Below are positions 20,190 to 64,000 of a stretch of 64,000 nt of DNA, piece after piece (within the stretch, counting starts at the first letter, position 1; each line of letters begins with the position of its first letter). Source of the stretch: Haematococcus lacustris (Eukaryota > Chlorophyta > Chlorophyceae > Chlamydomonadales > Haematococcaceae); NCBI GenBank assembly GCA_030144725.1, contig JASKMD010000015.1, positions 8,992,520 to 9,056,519 on the forward strand, given 5' to 3'. A model generated the notes under the pieces. The model ran no database searches and had not been told where the DNA came from. It saw only the letters and a program-made list of their open reading frames with translations. Made by a program: the position numbers and the translations under genes.

Positions 20190-23100
20190 GGGTGAGGCAG
20201 CGGCCAGCAGCAGGTCAGACTTCAAGTCATCGCATGCAGGGAGCGCCTCTGCCACCTGCCTCTGCCACCTAGCTCCTGTTGTCCCACCTGCCCACCACCC
20301 ACCTCCTGCCTCTGCCACCCCAACTGCCCACCTCCTGCCACCTGCCCACCTCCCACCAATACTTCAACCTGATGGCTGTCATGGCAGCCGTAGCGGTGGA
20401 TTTGGTGCACGTTGTTTCTGACATTTGCAGAAAAACCCAACCCCCTTGAAAAGGAGAGTGGCCAGGCAGCCTAACGGCTGAAGCGGTTTGAACCCACCAT
20501 AAGCATCCACCATATGACAAGGCCAGTGAGTACAAGAAACACCTCTGCTTGATATGCCTTGGCCCCCCGGTCACAATCACCCACACAGTGAGCGCAATGC
20601 CGTGACACAGTGCAGGGGAGCACTTGCATGCAGGGAAAGCCTCCGCTACTTCAGCATCTTTCCCCCTTTTCTTGCTGTGTCTAGCTTCCACTGAGAGGTA
20701 AGGGCCAGGGATCAGGGAGATGACCTCTAGACAGGCCAGTGACTGCCCTCCAGAACTCCTCTGCTCCCTCTACTGCTTGTGTCCCCTCTCTGCTCCTAGT
20801 CACCCACACTGTGGATTTTACCTTGCCCCCTTCTGACCCTACTGACCTGCACTGTGCGTTCCACCTAACCCTGCGCCCCCTCTCTGCCCCTATTGACCTA
20901 CACTATGGATGCAATGCTGTGACAAGGTGAAAGGGCTGGCACAGCCTCCAGCTTTGAGCAAGTCTGCCTCTCCTGCCCCCTGGCCCCTGCTGCTGTTTGA
21001 TTGAGCTGGTGGTCAAAGCACCTAGAAACGAGGCCGGGGTGAAGCGTGGAAGCATGGGCAAGGCGGTGCATACGAGGTTGAGACGAAGGTGTATTGAGTT
21101 AACACAAGGGTTAGGCAACAGAAGAGTAGAGGAGGGCAAGGAGAGGCAGTGAGAGGCCAAGGAGAGGCACAACGGGCCAAGGAGACTGTGTGGACAGAGC
21201 AAGTGACAGATTATGCAGCAGCACTCACTCATACTCCGGCTGCCAGGTACTGGTTTTGGCCCGGTACTTCTCGTGTGTGTGGATCTGTAGATTTACTGGG
21301 CGCTGTGGGGCTGCCCAAAGTTGACGCACCCACTGCAGGTTACTGCTGCTGCTGCTGCTGCTACTACTGCTGCTGCTGATGATGTTGCCGCTGTTGCCAC
21401 TGCTGTCACTGCGCCTGTGCAAGCCCATGCAGCTCCATGGCTTGGCCTGTTGAACCGAGTTGTGTCGCCCCGTGCAGTGAGGTAAAGACGAGGTGAGTGA
21501 GCGGTGCGCAAGGAGCTGGCCGCAGGGCCGCTCGCTGACGGTGGGGGTCCAACCTGCTGACAACCGCGAGGAGGTACTTGGTGGGAGTTCTGCAGTGATA
21601 CAAAGCAGCAGCCGCTGCATCGTCGGTGTCTCTGTCTGCCGGTGTACGGTCCGGCACGCAACCAAACATACTAAACCTTGTCCATGTGCTTATCACCAAA
21701 TACAGCGGTGCAAGATGAAGAGGTCTACAACCTATGACAACCAATAGTGTGGTCCGGTGATGGGAAGCCTAAGCTGAAAATGTGCTGTATGCACGTAGGC
21801 CCTTCAATTCAACAGTAAGGTCAACGGTGGCGTTGCTGGCCTTTGCTCGTGGGTGATGTTGCAGTGTGCCTTAGTGACGACGACCAGAGCTTTCGTATGG
21901 TGATTTGGGGACAGGCGACGATTTGAACGGTGGAACTTTCTTATCTCTATCTGCCTGCCTCCGCCCTGGAACCATGGCACACTTCCCAGACGAATTCTTC
22001 TAGTATTTGTCAGCGCCTTCATCACACAAGCAGGTGCCAGCACTGGTCCGCACACAAGACAAGTCCGCAGGTGAACGAACTGTGATTGTACACCCATGAC
22101 ACGCCACAGGGGTGTCCCTGATCAGAACTCGTGATAGCCACAGACACAGGTGACATGACAGCTACAAGATGTCTGGTTGTTGAGGTACTCCAGCTCCACA
22201 TGGCATCACAATGAATGGATCGAGCTGAAGAAACATGCCACAGGCCGCATGGGAGCATGGGTCGAGGCGTTTCATGCTGATTGCCATAGATAGACGGGCT
22301 TGCGTGGGGTCTGCAGTCAGCTAGGCAGCCTTCGTAGCCGAGCGTGCCGAGGGCGTCCTGACGCAGGGTCTGATGCAGGGCTTGACGCAGGGTAACCGTT
22401 TAGACCCTCTGCCCATGCGTGAGCTCCTTCCTAGAAAATCTGACCTACTCCTGTTCCTAGTCATCATCTGTTGTCTAGCTGTCTTGATAAGTTTGCTACC
22501 ATTTTGAGATACACTTTGATTCCCCTAAGTGTATCAGTCGAGTGGCCATCCAAGCTAATCCTAGAGGTGCTCACTCAGCTCCTAATCATCGTCATCGTCT
22601 ATGACAATGACGTCATGGGTCTTGGAGGCGGGGTTGCTTGGGGCGGGAGGTGGTCTTCTGCACACACAGCAGGCAGCACGCCATCAGGCCAGGTGAGCCT
22701 TGTGCTGCAAAGTGTTGCAACCAAACTAGCAATACCCAGACAGGATGACACACAAGTGGAATATAATTATGGCAATCCCCGGACAGGATGATACGGGTGA
22801 GCAGTAGCTAGCACTCCCTTTCACTTCACCAAGATGACTGATGATGGTGGTGGTGGTGACGAGGATGGTGGTGATGATGATGGTGATGATGATGATGATG
22901 ATGACACAACTATGCAGCAGCCAGCAGTTCCCCTGACACCTACCTGATGAGTCTTGACCAGGCTATCTGGCACATTCCACACCTGTCTGTACACCCCCAT
23001 GGGGCCTACTTAGGCAAGTCGACCCCATGCCCTGTGGAGGTACAATGATATGAGTGAAAGTGTAATGTCATTCTTACCACCGCACGCAATTGGAACAAGC

Positions 23101-23229
23101 AACAGCAGCAGCACCTGCATGTACCTTGACACAACATAACACAACATGAATGCATCACTTTGCACATTTGTGGAAGTACATGCTTGTGGCCAGATCCCCA
23201 GACCGACATGCCCATGCAACCATGCAAGC
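20190..23229. other. No supported gene; possible bL35 upstream exon
   Basis: About 3 kb with only short frames. The part just above 20190 should hold the first exon and intron of the bL35 gene. Other contents are a CTG run at 21345-21380 and a GAT/GGT run at 22829-22903. The stretch from 21800 to 22800 is less GC-rich and shows nothing I can name. Confidence 0.3.
22829..22903. repeat. (GAT/GGT)n trinucleotide tract
   Basis: About 75 bases of GATGGTGGT/GATGAT units downstream of the SET gene stop. Confidence 0.85.
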
Positions 23230-23881
23230 TCACCCATGCATGCCATGTCCTTCAAGGCGGGAGTCAGGCGGAAGCTGGACGATCGGTTGAAGCACCCATG
23301 TGGCTGAGCCCCTGCTCTGACTCATGCTCAGGTCCTGTCCTGCATGCTGCTGCCCCGCTTGCTGCTGCATCACAAGCTGCTGCCCGTTGTGCAGCTGCCA
23401 TGCCTGCTGCTGCCCCCCCTGCAGCTGACCCAGGCCCTGTGGCCTCGCCTCCCCCCCAGCCAGCCCCGGCACCCATACCAGCATGTGCTGCTGCCCCTCA
23501 TGGGGCCCACAGCCAGGGATGTGGATGAAGACCGGCTGCTGGCCCATGGCAGGGAGCTGCAGAGCACCAGGCTGTACCTGCACCAGCTGCTGGGGAGTTG
23601 GCTGACCGCTGGCTGGTTGCAGCACTTGGGGTACTGCCTGCATGCCCACCCCCTGTGAGTGGAGGTGGGGTGGGTGGGCGTGGGTGGGTGGCTGGAAGGG
23701 CCACAGAGGGGGCTGCTGCTGCAGGGGGATCGGGGACAGCTGACCTTGGACATGGCCTGTCGCAATCACTGCTGGCTGTTGTGGGGCTCGTTGCTGCATC
23801 AGAGGCTGCTGCAGGAGCTGCAGGTCAGGTTGATGCCTAGTTTGGTTGAAGTCAAAGTGAAAGATCTGCTGCTGCTGGCCC

Positions 23882-23938
<57 letters not shown>

Positions 23939-24289
23939 GCGCCTGGGTGGCTGCTGGGCTGTGTTTGAATGACAAGACGGGGTGGCTGGGCAGGGGGCTG
24001 TGGTGGCCCCAGCGCGAAGGGGGGCAGCGGTTGCGCTGAGGGTAGGCCTGGACGTGAGCCTGAGGCAAGTTGGTGTGGGTGTGGGCTGGTGGAGGGGGGC
24101 AGCCAGCCGGTTGAGCCGTTTGGCCCCTCTTCGTGCTCTACCACATGCTGCTCCTGCTGGTTCTGCTGCTGCTGCTGCTGCTGTCGCTGCTGGTCCTCTT
24201 GTTGCTGCCGCTGCTGCATTTGCAGCTGCATTTGACGTTGCTGACGTTGTTGCTGCCGCTGCTGCTGCTGCTGCTGCTGTTGTTGCCGC

Positions 24290-24372
<83 letters not shown>

Positions 24373-24529
24373 ATGGATCAGCTGCTGATTGGATGGCAGC
24401 TGGGGGCTTGGGTGAGCCTGAGCATCCGACTGCTGCCGCCTGAAGACCGGGAGCAGGGGCTGGGTAAGCAGGGGGAGGGCAGGGGGAGGTTCAGGGCACC
24501 CTCTCACTGGCTGCTGCACCCGAGATGCC

Positions 24530-24580
<51 letters not shown>

Positions 24581-27500
24581 TGCTGCAGGGAACTCTTCAC
24601 CGCATTGCTGAGATCGGCAGGGGGAGACGAATCTGCATCCCCCCCACCAGCCCACCCCCCCACACCACCCACTCCACCCCCCCCACCCCCCACCCCTCCC
24701 CCCTGTTGTGACATGCCGACCGCAGATGTGTTGAGTTTGGCAGGGTTGGAAAGGCCAGACCCTCCCCCACCTTGCCACTCCATGGGCTGGACCATGGCCT
24801 GACCCGCTGCAAGGGCAGGGGCAGGGCCAGGGCCAGGGCCAGGGCCAAGGGCAGGGGCAGGGCTAAGGGCAGAGCCAGGCTCGAGGCCAGTGTCAGAGCC
24901 CGACCTGAAGCCAGGGCCAGGGCCAGGGCAGGGTGCCAGGGCCTTCCTGGACACTTCTTTTGTCACGATCACATCATCCTCATCCTCATCCTCGTCCTGG
25001 CTTCTCACACCTTTGCTGCTTCTCTGCCCACCTCCTGGCCTGGAAGCGCTGGCTGCTGCTTCGGCTGCCTCCGCCGCCGCAAAGTCCTGCTGCTGTTGGA
25101 CCCCCTGCTGCTCTTCCACCGCCTCCGCCCGCCCCGCATCCTCCCCTGCAGCCATCCTTGATGCCACAGCCTGTTCCTCGTCCCCAGCTTCTCCCCAGCT
25201 TCCTTGCATCTCATCCTCAGCTTCCTGCCAGCTGCCTTCCATCCCCAACCTTCGCCTCTTCTGCACTGCACCTGGTTCGAGCATCACACCATCTCTTAGC
25301 TGAAATTCCGGCGTGAGATGTGTGTCCCACAGACCACCCACACCCCCTTCCTGCTGCTGCCCCTCCCCTCCCCCCACCTCCCCTCCCCCCCTTTCAGGCC
25401 CCTCCTCCAGCCCCTCCCAGGCCCATTCCTGCCCTGATCCACAGCCAGCCAGCCCTCTCCCCCGCCCGCCCACCCCTCGGCCCTGGCCCCCCCTACTGAC
25501 CCGCCCCCTGCCCACCAGCGTCGGGCCCCCTGCCCCCCCGACCGCCCTGCTCTTCCTGTACGACAAATAGACACGAGCCGACATAGCCTTGCTGGGCAGC
25601 AGCGGCTGGGCTGCTATGTCTGAAGACCGCGTGGCTGCCAAGGCCCGGGGGTTCCGGGGGAGGAGCTTGGGCCCGCTGCCCCTCGTCCTGGCGGCCCGAG
25701 GCGGCCTGGGCCTGGGCCTCAAGGTTGGCCCCACGGCGTCCTGGGGTGGGGCGGGGGCAGGGGGGGTGGGCAGGGACAGCAGCAGGGGCGGGGGGCTGGG
25801 TGGGGACATCAAGGCAGCCGCTGACGCCAGCAGGTCCATGGCGGTGCTGCTGTGGGGGAGGCAGTCGCCAGCCAGCCCGTTGGCTAGGTCCAGGGGCGGG
25901 TGCAGGGGCGGGTGCTGGGCGGGGTCCAGCTGCCATGGCTCCTGCAGCCCTGCCCAGCCTGCCATGGTTCCCGGGAGCCATTGCATCAGAGGCCAGAGCA
26001 GCCCAGGAGGCTGACCATTCACACCTTGAGGTGACAGCTCTAAGAGGTCAAGGGGGGTGGGGTGGGTGGGGCTGTCCTGGGAGGAGCAAGAAGGAGGGAG
26101 AGGAGGAGGGGACCCCTGCTGCTGCTGCTGCTCCAGCTGCTGTGGCACCTGCTGCTTCTGCTGGCCCTTACTGGCTGGTGCTGCTGCTGCCGGGCCTGAG
26201 GAGGAGGGGGCACACACCCTGGCACCTGCTGCAAGCAGGGAGGATCCAGGTAGCCTGTCACCTGTACCCATCACCCCCTCCTCCCTCTGCCTTTGAAGTA
26301 AGGCTGGGTTGGAACGGCTGGGCTGATGGCTGGGGCTGGGGCCAGGCTGTGAGGAGAGTGGTGAGTCATGAGGGGATGGGCTAGGGAGGGTGGGAGGGCA
26401 GGTGGGGGGGAGAGCAGCAGCAGCAGGCCTTTGGGTGCCTGCTGGGGGCGGAGGCAGGGGGGGTGCTGCAAGCATAGCTGCGGGGTGGGATGGACCGCCA
26501 GGGGCATCTCCGGCCCCTGCTGTCTCTGCTACTGCTGCTGCTGCTGCTGCTGCTGCCGCTGCTGCCGCTGCTGCTGGCTGGCTGGAGGAGATCGTGGAGC
26601 AGGGACAGGGGCAGGCAGCAGGGTAGGTTGGTGGCAGGGGGAGGTGGGGGGATGCGGAGAGGGGGAGGGTGCTGGCGTCAGGGGCAGATAGGGCGGCAGA
26701 GTGCAAGGCACATGGGGCCACAGAGGTCCGGGCAGGGCTGGACCTGGGCAGCAGCCCTCTCACTGATGCTGGAGCAACGGAGTCAGGGCCAGCTGCTGTC
26801 GCTGCTGCTGCTGCTGCTGCTGCCACCCCTCCTGCCAAAACTGACGCAGCTGCTCCTGAGTCTGGGGCTGTATCTGCTGTTTGCCCAGCGATCTCCAGAC
26901 GAGGGCCAGTGCGAGGTGCATGAGGGCCCTCCTTCCTTTCCACCCTGACCCTTGACCCTGACCGTGACCTTGACCCTGGACCAGACCCTGACCTTGACCC
27001 TGACCCTGACCTTGGCCGTGGCTCTAGCCCTGGCCCCGAGCCTGGCCCTGACCCTGACCTCACACCCTCTAGGAACACGAATTCATCTGTTCTGAGGCGT
27101 TTGAAGTGAAGATCACTGGGTTCAGCCCCAGACTGCGTGCAGTCGCCCAGGGACCCTTGCCCTGCCCCTGGCCCCTCACAGACCAGCCCTGTGCCTGGCA
27201 GTGGGCGCAGTGGTGTTGTCGGGGCAGAGGGACCCCCTGCCTGCTGCCTGCTGCCTGGCTGTTCAGGTCTTGCTGCGCCGGCTTTGCCTGACTCGCACCC
27301 AGAGGCCCCATGGCAAGCGGCGTGCATGGTGGCGCTTGCATGGGCTGCATGGGCGCATGGAGGGGGGGAGGCTTGGCTGCAGTCAGCAGACTCACCCAGG
27401 CCAGAGGTGAGGCCACTGGCAAGGCAAGCCTGTGGGGTGGCCTCGCTGGCTGCTGACTGGGCGCACCTGGGGGAGGTGGCGGGCCGGGCCTGAGGGTGAC

Positions 27501-29787
27501 ACCCCCTGCTGCCCTGCTGCCCCATGGCCCTGCTAACACGCTGCCCTCCACCACCACCACCACCACCCCCTCCCTCACCAGCTCCCCCCGGTGTGCTTTC
27601 ACTCACACTGCTGCCAATAGCTCCTCCCTCCCCTACCGTTTCCCCCACTGGCACCACAACCCACCCCTCCCTTGCCACAGCCACGTTTGCAGTATCCTGG
27701 CTTTTTGAGTCGTCAATAAGCAGCGTGTGCAAGTCCACAGGGCTGTCCCCAAGCCTCTCACAGCCCCTCCCCCCAGCCTCCCTCCTTCCAGGGCCCCGCA
27801 CAGCCGGCTGACCCAGCCACAAGCCAGGCATAGGACCAGGAGCTCCCACCAGTTCCCCCGCTCCTTCCTCCTGCTGCTTGATGCTGACAGGGGCGGAAAG
27901 CAGTTGGGGAGAGAGGGGCAGAGGGGCGGCGGGACTGCCGGGCAGGCTGCTGGCTTGCCTGCGGTTCTTTGTGCTGGCCAACACCCTGGCAGCAGCCTGC
28001 AGACGGGGCAAGAGGTGGGCATCAGGTTTTGCTGCACAGGGTTTGTGTTAAGGTTGGCTTTGTACTCGACTTTGGGTATGGGGTCAAGGTAGAGTGGGCC
28101 GCTAATCCTGCCCCTGAGGCCCTGGTCCCAACCCCTGCTCACAAGCCCTGCCCTTACTCCAGCAACCCTGACACGGGCCATTGCTCCTGGCCCTTCCCCT
28201 GCCCCTGGCGCTGCCCCTGCCCCGGCCATTGGCCCTGCCCCCAGCCCTGCTTCAGCTCCTGCCCTGCTCCCCCTTCCTCTGCCTGCTGCCTCCTCACCCT
28301 GCTATTAAGCGCCTTAGCCTGCTGGGTGAGGAGGGCGTTGCGGCGCGTCAGCGCTGCTATGCGGTTGTCCCTCTCCAGCAGCTGCTCGTGCTGGAGTGCC
28401 AGCTCAGCATACAGCTGCGGCCAGGGCCAGGGGCAGCGCTGCAACGATGTGATGAAACCAAGCATGCAAAGTCCAGGGCTACGATGCATGCTTGCATGTC
28501 ATGACATGTGGGTCAGAAGGCAGGTATAGTCACACAACCCTTGCCATGCCTGCAGCTTTGCGCTGTCCCTCCCTCCCATCCTCCAGCCACCCCTGCTTAT
28601 ACCACTTCTTCAGCCCCCGCCTTGCCCTGCTCCCCCAGCCCCTAGCCCTGCTGCCTAGCGCCCCCTGCCCTTGCAGCCCCTGCTGCCTTGCACCCGCTAC
28701 CCAGCCCTGCCTTGCGCCCTGCTGCCCTGTGCCCCGCACCCCCGTCCCTGCCCTGCTTCCCTTGCGCCTGGCCCCGCTGCCTTGCACCCTGCCCACTACC
28801 CAGGAGCTCACCGAGGCCATCATCTGCAGGAAGTAGTCGCGGCCATAGTCAATGAGCAGCTCAGTGTCCTGGGGCACGGCGCAGGTGGTGATGATGACCA
28901 GGTAGGGCTCGTCGCGGCCCTTGCGGTTGTCGCGAACCTCTGCAGAGTATGGCCAGTGAGAGGGCCTTAGGGCCAGGAGCCAGGTCAGAGGGTGGCCGGT
29001 GAGGGCCTCAGGGCCAGGAGCCAGGGCAGGGGGACCTAGGCAGCTGCTGTCAATGTGTGCAGCGGTCAGCGGGGCCTGCAGGTGCTTCAGGTGGTGCAGT
29101 CAGCCAGATCAGACTGCGCGTCAGTCGCTGTCAAGCCACCCACCAATCAGCCATCAAGCTGCTTGCTATGCCTGCTGCCTCTTTGAGTGTGCTCCCTATT
29201 TGAGTGTGACCTGTGCGCAAGGGTGCGGCGTTAAATCCCAGTGCTACTGCCCCGGCCCCTAGCCTGCTGGTGCCTCACCCCCAAGGTGAAGGCAGTGTGC
29301 CGGGTCCCCACCACGCACCAAGGTAGCGTGCATTCAGGGTTGGGCTGCGTCGCGGTCTTGTCAGGTCCTGATAGTGGTTCAACTCTCTCATGTCGTTGCC
29401 TAGCTCTGTGGCGTCTACTACCAGGAGGTTCTCCTTGCCCCAGCTGCTTATTTGCATGGAGTACCTGTGCATGCATGGAGTACCGGGGCACTGCTTGCAT
29501 GCACAGTTGTAAACATTCAGGTCAGGGTCAGGGGCATACACGCCCATGCATGGTTGGAGCCAGCACGCCTCCATGCAGCCCAGCTGTACGCCGCCAGGGA
29601 GAACAGGTCCTGGCCAAGCAGCTAATTTCCCTGGCACCTAATCAGCTGTCGCCAGCCACCAAGTCAGAACAGCACATGGAGCACACTGCCACCAAGGGTC
29701 TAGTGATGTAGCTGCCACCATAGTGGCGGTCACACCTTCAGCCCTCAGACTCCCACAATGCCCACTCTGCTGTCCAGTGGCAGAAAA

Positions 29788-29843
<56 letters not shown>

Positions 29844-31818
29844 AAAGAAAAGAAAGAAATGAAGGAAGGAAGGAAGGAAGAAAGAAAGAAAAGGAGGTGG
29901 GAAGGAAGGAAGAAAGAAAGGAAGCAAAAAGAAAGGATGACTAGGCCCTCGCCGTTGGGTGTGCATGAAGGGATGAGAGTAGCCTTGAGGCACAGGGCCC
30001 TTGCTACCCTCCTACCAGAGACAGGGTCAGGGTGGGGGGTGGGGGGGAGGTTGACAGGCTACAGAGCGCACCCAGTGGCCATGTGAACACCCTCCCCCCA
30101 ACCCAATCGCTCACTTGAAGTAGTTGCACTTTCCCAGGGCCAGGGCGTTGAACTCGTCGTCAGTCCTGGGGAAGTGGGTGCAAGCAAAGGGAGGATTTGA
30201 GGAAGGCTGGTGGCCACACAGAGCCAGGCAGGACAGCTAGCGGAGTGAGGGAGGGCCGTGTGGGTAATCATGCTAAACCACAGTGCAGTGGCTAGCAGGT
30301 GGTGCACCATGATCCCTGTTGAGAGGGGAGGAGATGTGGCTGGGTAGGAGCGGGGGGGCGAGAAGGGGCAGATGGCTAGGCAGACGGACAAGGCAGGTGG
30401 GTGGTGTGCTATACCCCCATCTCGTCATGTGGAGTTATGAGTACAAGGCACATGGCTGTGTGGTGAGTGGGGTGTCATGACTCATAGGTGTGTGGCGGAT
30501 AGGAGGGAGTGGTGAGGCCCAGGAGCACCGCGTCTGCCTCACCAGTATTTCCCGGTGTACACTCCCACTGCCTGGTACGCCTCAAAGTGCCTGCAGGCGG
30601 TTGCATGCCAGCAGCGACAAGCAGCAGGAGCAGCAGTGACGCCCCCCTGTGGCAGGTGTGGCGGACTATGCTTGGTTGGGTGTCATGGCTTGCGGCATTA
30701 TCACGGCCCAGCACCCTGGTGCTGCTCTGAATGTGGCCGTAGGTGCCTCACTGGACGTCCAGTGTCATGCCTGGCTGCAGCACCACAGCTTAAAGCTACA
30801 TCTCTGCACACAGTGCTGGCAGGCTGTTGGCATGCCGTGCAGTTCAACGCACACTGTGCTGCAGGCCTTACTCCATCACCAGCTGGGCTTCATGCCCACG
30901 TTTAGTGTGCTGCAGGCTGCCTCTCCTACTCTCTGCTTGCTGCGATGGATGCTGAACGACCAATCAATGTGGCATTTATGCTTCCTACCCGTGTCTCTGC
31001 TTTCGTTGGGACAGATTTGCCTGGCTGCCCGCTGGCTTGCTTGGCTGGCTTCTAGTTGCCTTGTTAGGCCGCCCGCTGCCCTGTTTGGCTGTATGTTTCT
31101 TTGTTTGGCCACCCGCTGCCATGCTGGGAGCTGGCTGCCCTGGATACAAGGCATGCACCATCATGCTTGAGGGCAGGCAAGGTCAGGACCTGGTAGGGGA
31201 TGAGCTCACCAGCCCTCAACTGCCCAGCACATGCCTGGGGACTTAGGTTAACCAACACTTGTCAAAACCTCAGACCTTGAATATAATGTAGGGCTAAGCA
31301 GGTGTAGATACTGGCAATGCTATGCGGCCTACCTAGCCGCTGCCAACCCATCCCTGCGCACCGCTTAGTGAAGACGCCACACGTGCTGAGACGCAGCCCT
31401 TTGGCACGGCGCACATGGTGGCTGTCGTCTTTGATCGGTCGGGCCTCTGCACTCATGGGCCTGCCTCCCAGCAGGTCATCTATCACCTGTGACTTGCAAA
31501 CAGATGCAATGGTGTACATGGCCGGTATTGGACATCAACGTCTGAGCTCGCCTGTTTTTTGAGCTAGCGCGCCCCGTACGACTTCTGCTCACAGACCTGC
31601 GTCACGCTCTTCCGCAAGGCATCTCTAGCAGCGTCATCCCTGGCAGACACGTCCCGGAGCTTCTCCACCCTCTCCGGCAATATCACGCGCAGAGGCAATG
31701 CTGAAGTATCGCGCTGAAGGAGCCACGCTTTTACACCTTCAGAGTGCACAACCGTGCAGGCATGATCTAAATAAATAGAGTCTGGCGTACAACCAGGCAT
31801 GAGGCGCACATGCGTCAC
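23230..31818 (-). CDS. SET-domain protein (putative lysine methyltransferase) with giant Q/P-rich tail
   Basis: Reading on the minus strand, in-phase exons are about 31493-31362, 30590-30543, 30165-30115, 29464-29319, 28939-28812, 28414-28298 and 27996-23230. An exon with a start codon lies near 31818-31565, but its donor is unresolved. Together they spell a SET fold: CGVFTK, VGVYTGKYW, LLVVDATELGNDMRELNHYQ, EVRDNRKG, TELLIDYGRDYF. Such domains methylate lysines with S-adenosylmethionine. A predicted coiled coil follows (LYAELALQHEQLLERDN). The last exon adds about 1590 residues, nearly all low complexity: Gln runs, Pro/Ser/Ala and GPGPGS repeats, probably disordered, as in chromatin or transcription factors. 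No post-SET cysteines are seen. The usual NHSC-type motif reads NHYQ. Introns inside the last exon cannot be excluded. Confidence 0.75.
23881..23938 (-). repeat. Exonic polyglutamine CAG tract 1
   Basis: About 19 near-pure codons, read as CTG on the plus strand and as CAG (Gln) in the SET gene frame. Confidence 0.9.
24159..24372 (-). repeat. Exonic polyglutamine CAG/CAA tract 2
   Basis: The longest Gln-rich stretch of the SET protein, interrupted by Arg, Met and Leu codons and ending in a pure run of more than 20 Gln. CAA codons are mixed with CAG in its lower half. Confidence 0.9.
24526..24588 (-). repeat. Exonic polyglutamine tract 3
   Basis: About 20 Gln codons flanked by serine and leucine residues in the SET gene frame. 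Confidence 0.88.
29786..29935. repeat. (AAAG)n/(GGAA)n microsatellite in SET gene intron
   Basis: About 75 bases of pure AAAG followed by AAGG variants, giving an almost purine-only plus strand. It lies in the intron between the SET exons at 30115 and 29464. Confidence 0.93.
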
Positions 31819-32441
31819 ACAGGGAGCTCGTGCAAGTGAACCAAGGCAGTACAGAAACGATAAAGTGCTGAGTGTGATACTGTGACGTATGAGTCGAGCG
31901 CTCCCGTACGAACCTAGACGGCTTGCTCAAGCGATGACATATACCATGCGCCCTATCATCGACGGCGGAGCGCTGACTTGCAAATGCTATAGCCAACATT
32001 TTCATCTCCAACTCAGTCTATCTGTAACCACCCACACTGATGCTTTCCAACATAGCATGTGGTTAGGCTTCCGATGATTGTTTTGATGACTTCTCCAAAC
32101 TTGAGTTTAAGTAAATTGTCGAAATGCATTTAACAGCAAAAAACTTGATAGACCCAAACTGCTGTGTCTGTACACAACGCACCTTCCACCTAACATCGGA
32201 ACACAAGGATTGGACGAGCAACTCAGAGGCAGGAAGCTTGTGCGACTGTCGAAGCTTGTGCGTTCCAGAAAGCTGAGCGACGCAGCAGCATAGAAAGGAA
32301 AGCAAGCCCGGAGAGCAACCGACCGCCGACAAAACCGGCTCTCGCCGTCGGGCAAGTGCAAGGTAAGTGTGCAGTGAATCCCTGCGACTGTGCCAGTCGC
32401 ACATCAGCACGCACAACTGCTAATGCCCTTGCCATTTTCAG
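31819..32441. promoter_or_regulatory. Shared divergent promoter region, SET gene and NOP2
   Basis: The region lies between the presumed SET start (minus, 31818) and the NOP2 start exon (plus). It is less GC-rich than the flanking genes. The NOP2 side seems to hold a 5' UTR intron: donor AAG|GTAAGTGTG at 32362 and acceptor TTTTCAG at 32441, three bases before the ATG. I see no clear TATA box for either gene. Confidence 0.45.
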
Positions 32442-43567
<11,126 letters not shown>

Positions 43568-43811
43568 ATCACAGCCAGCTGATATCAGCAGCTACGAACC
43601 CGTGCGCGTTTTCACTCACTGCCACAGCTGTGAGGGCGATGCTGATGGCTTATCGCAGTTTCCATTCCGCAGGAAACGGTTGAGGGGACCGATGAATGGA
43701 TGTGGCCGACCTTGCATCTTGGCCTCTAGGGGGTCACATGTTTTGCACCGTGAGATGTAGGTGATGTGGCCTGCCTTGCAATTACCAGTCCTTACCTAGT
43801 GTAGTGTCTCT
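43568..43811. other. Short spacer NOP2 / opsin-cyclase gene
   Basis: Only about 245 bases separate the NOP2 stop from the first in-frame ATG of the next gene on the same strand. It must hold the NOP2 3' UTR and the next promoter unless the opsin start lies upstream in an unseen exon. I see no TGTAA-type polyadenylation signal in it. Confidence 0.4.

Positions 43812-64000
<20,189 letters not shown>

Noticed and set aside
21225..21665. Minus-strand frame of 146 residues with a Ser run
   Set aside because: Low complexity from a CTG/CTA run. No domain, no splice partners.
24133..24711. Plus-strand poly-Leu/poly-Ala frames over the CTG runs
   Set aside because: The minus strand has a 4.8-kb open frame that joins in phase with SET exons; the plus-strand frames are its shadow.

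Overview
The window is nuclear DNA of a green alga, most likely a chlorophycean of the Volvocales group. The signs are GC-rich coding sequence with many short exons and clean GT/AG introns, heavy simple-repeat load inside introns, poly-Q/poly-A-rich proteins, an L1-like LINE, and above all a rhodopsin/histidine-kinase/response-regulator/cyclase fusion, a domain order known from volvocine algae. I cannot name the species.

Layout. 1-13.5 kb: two near-identical copies of a segment of about 3.2-3.4 kb (446-3802 and 9374-12551), separated by an L1-like LINE (ORF1 plus 5' part of ORF2) and a 500-N gap. Each copy has a 44-bp tandem repeat, a (GGGGC)n block of about 1.4-1.6 kb and the first exon of a small GNAT acetyltransferase gene. 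Copy B continues into the whole three-exon gene; copy A is broken by the LINE inside intron 1. 13.5-19.8 kb: intergenic, with a 16-17-bp minisatellite carrying a hairpin-type inverted-repeat element and degenerate telomere-like DNA. 19.87-20.18 kb, minus: last exon of a mitochondrial-type bL35 ribosomal protein. 23.2-31.8 kb, minus: SET-domain protein with a very large glutamine/proline-rich C-terminus. 32.44-43.57 kb, plus: complete 15-exon NOP2, the nucleolar rRNA m5C methyltransferase. 43.8-64.0 kb, plus: at least 31 exons of a two-component cyclase opsin, running off the window end.

How the genes work. The opsin gene encodes a single-chain light-to-cGMP pathway: type-1 rhodopsin, histidine kinase (H407), receiver domain (D773), class III cyclase with guanylate-type specificity residues, then a coiled coil and a long disordered tail. 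The SET gene and NOP2 are divergent from one intergenic region of about 620 bp. Exon models were built by hand; every NOP2 and opsin junction keeps reading phase, which is the main support for them. The main novelty candidates are the altered rhodopsin counter-ion position, altered cyclase catalytic positions, inverted-repeat elements in introns, and kilobase-scale CCTG/CCCG and GGGGC expansions.
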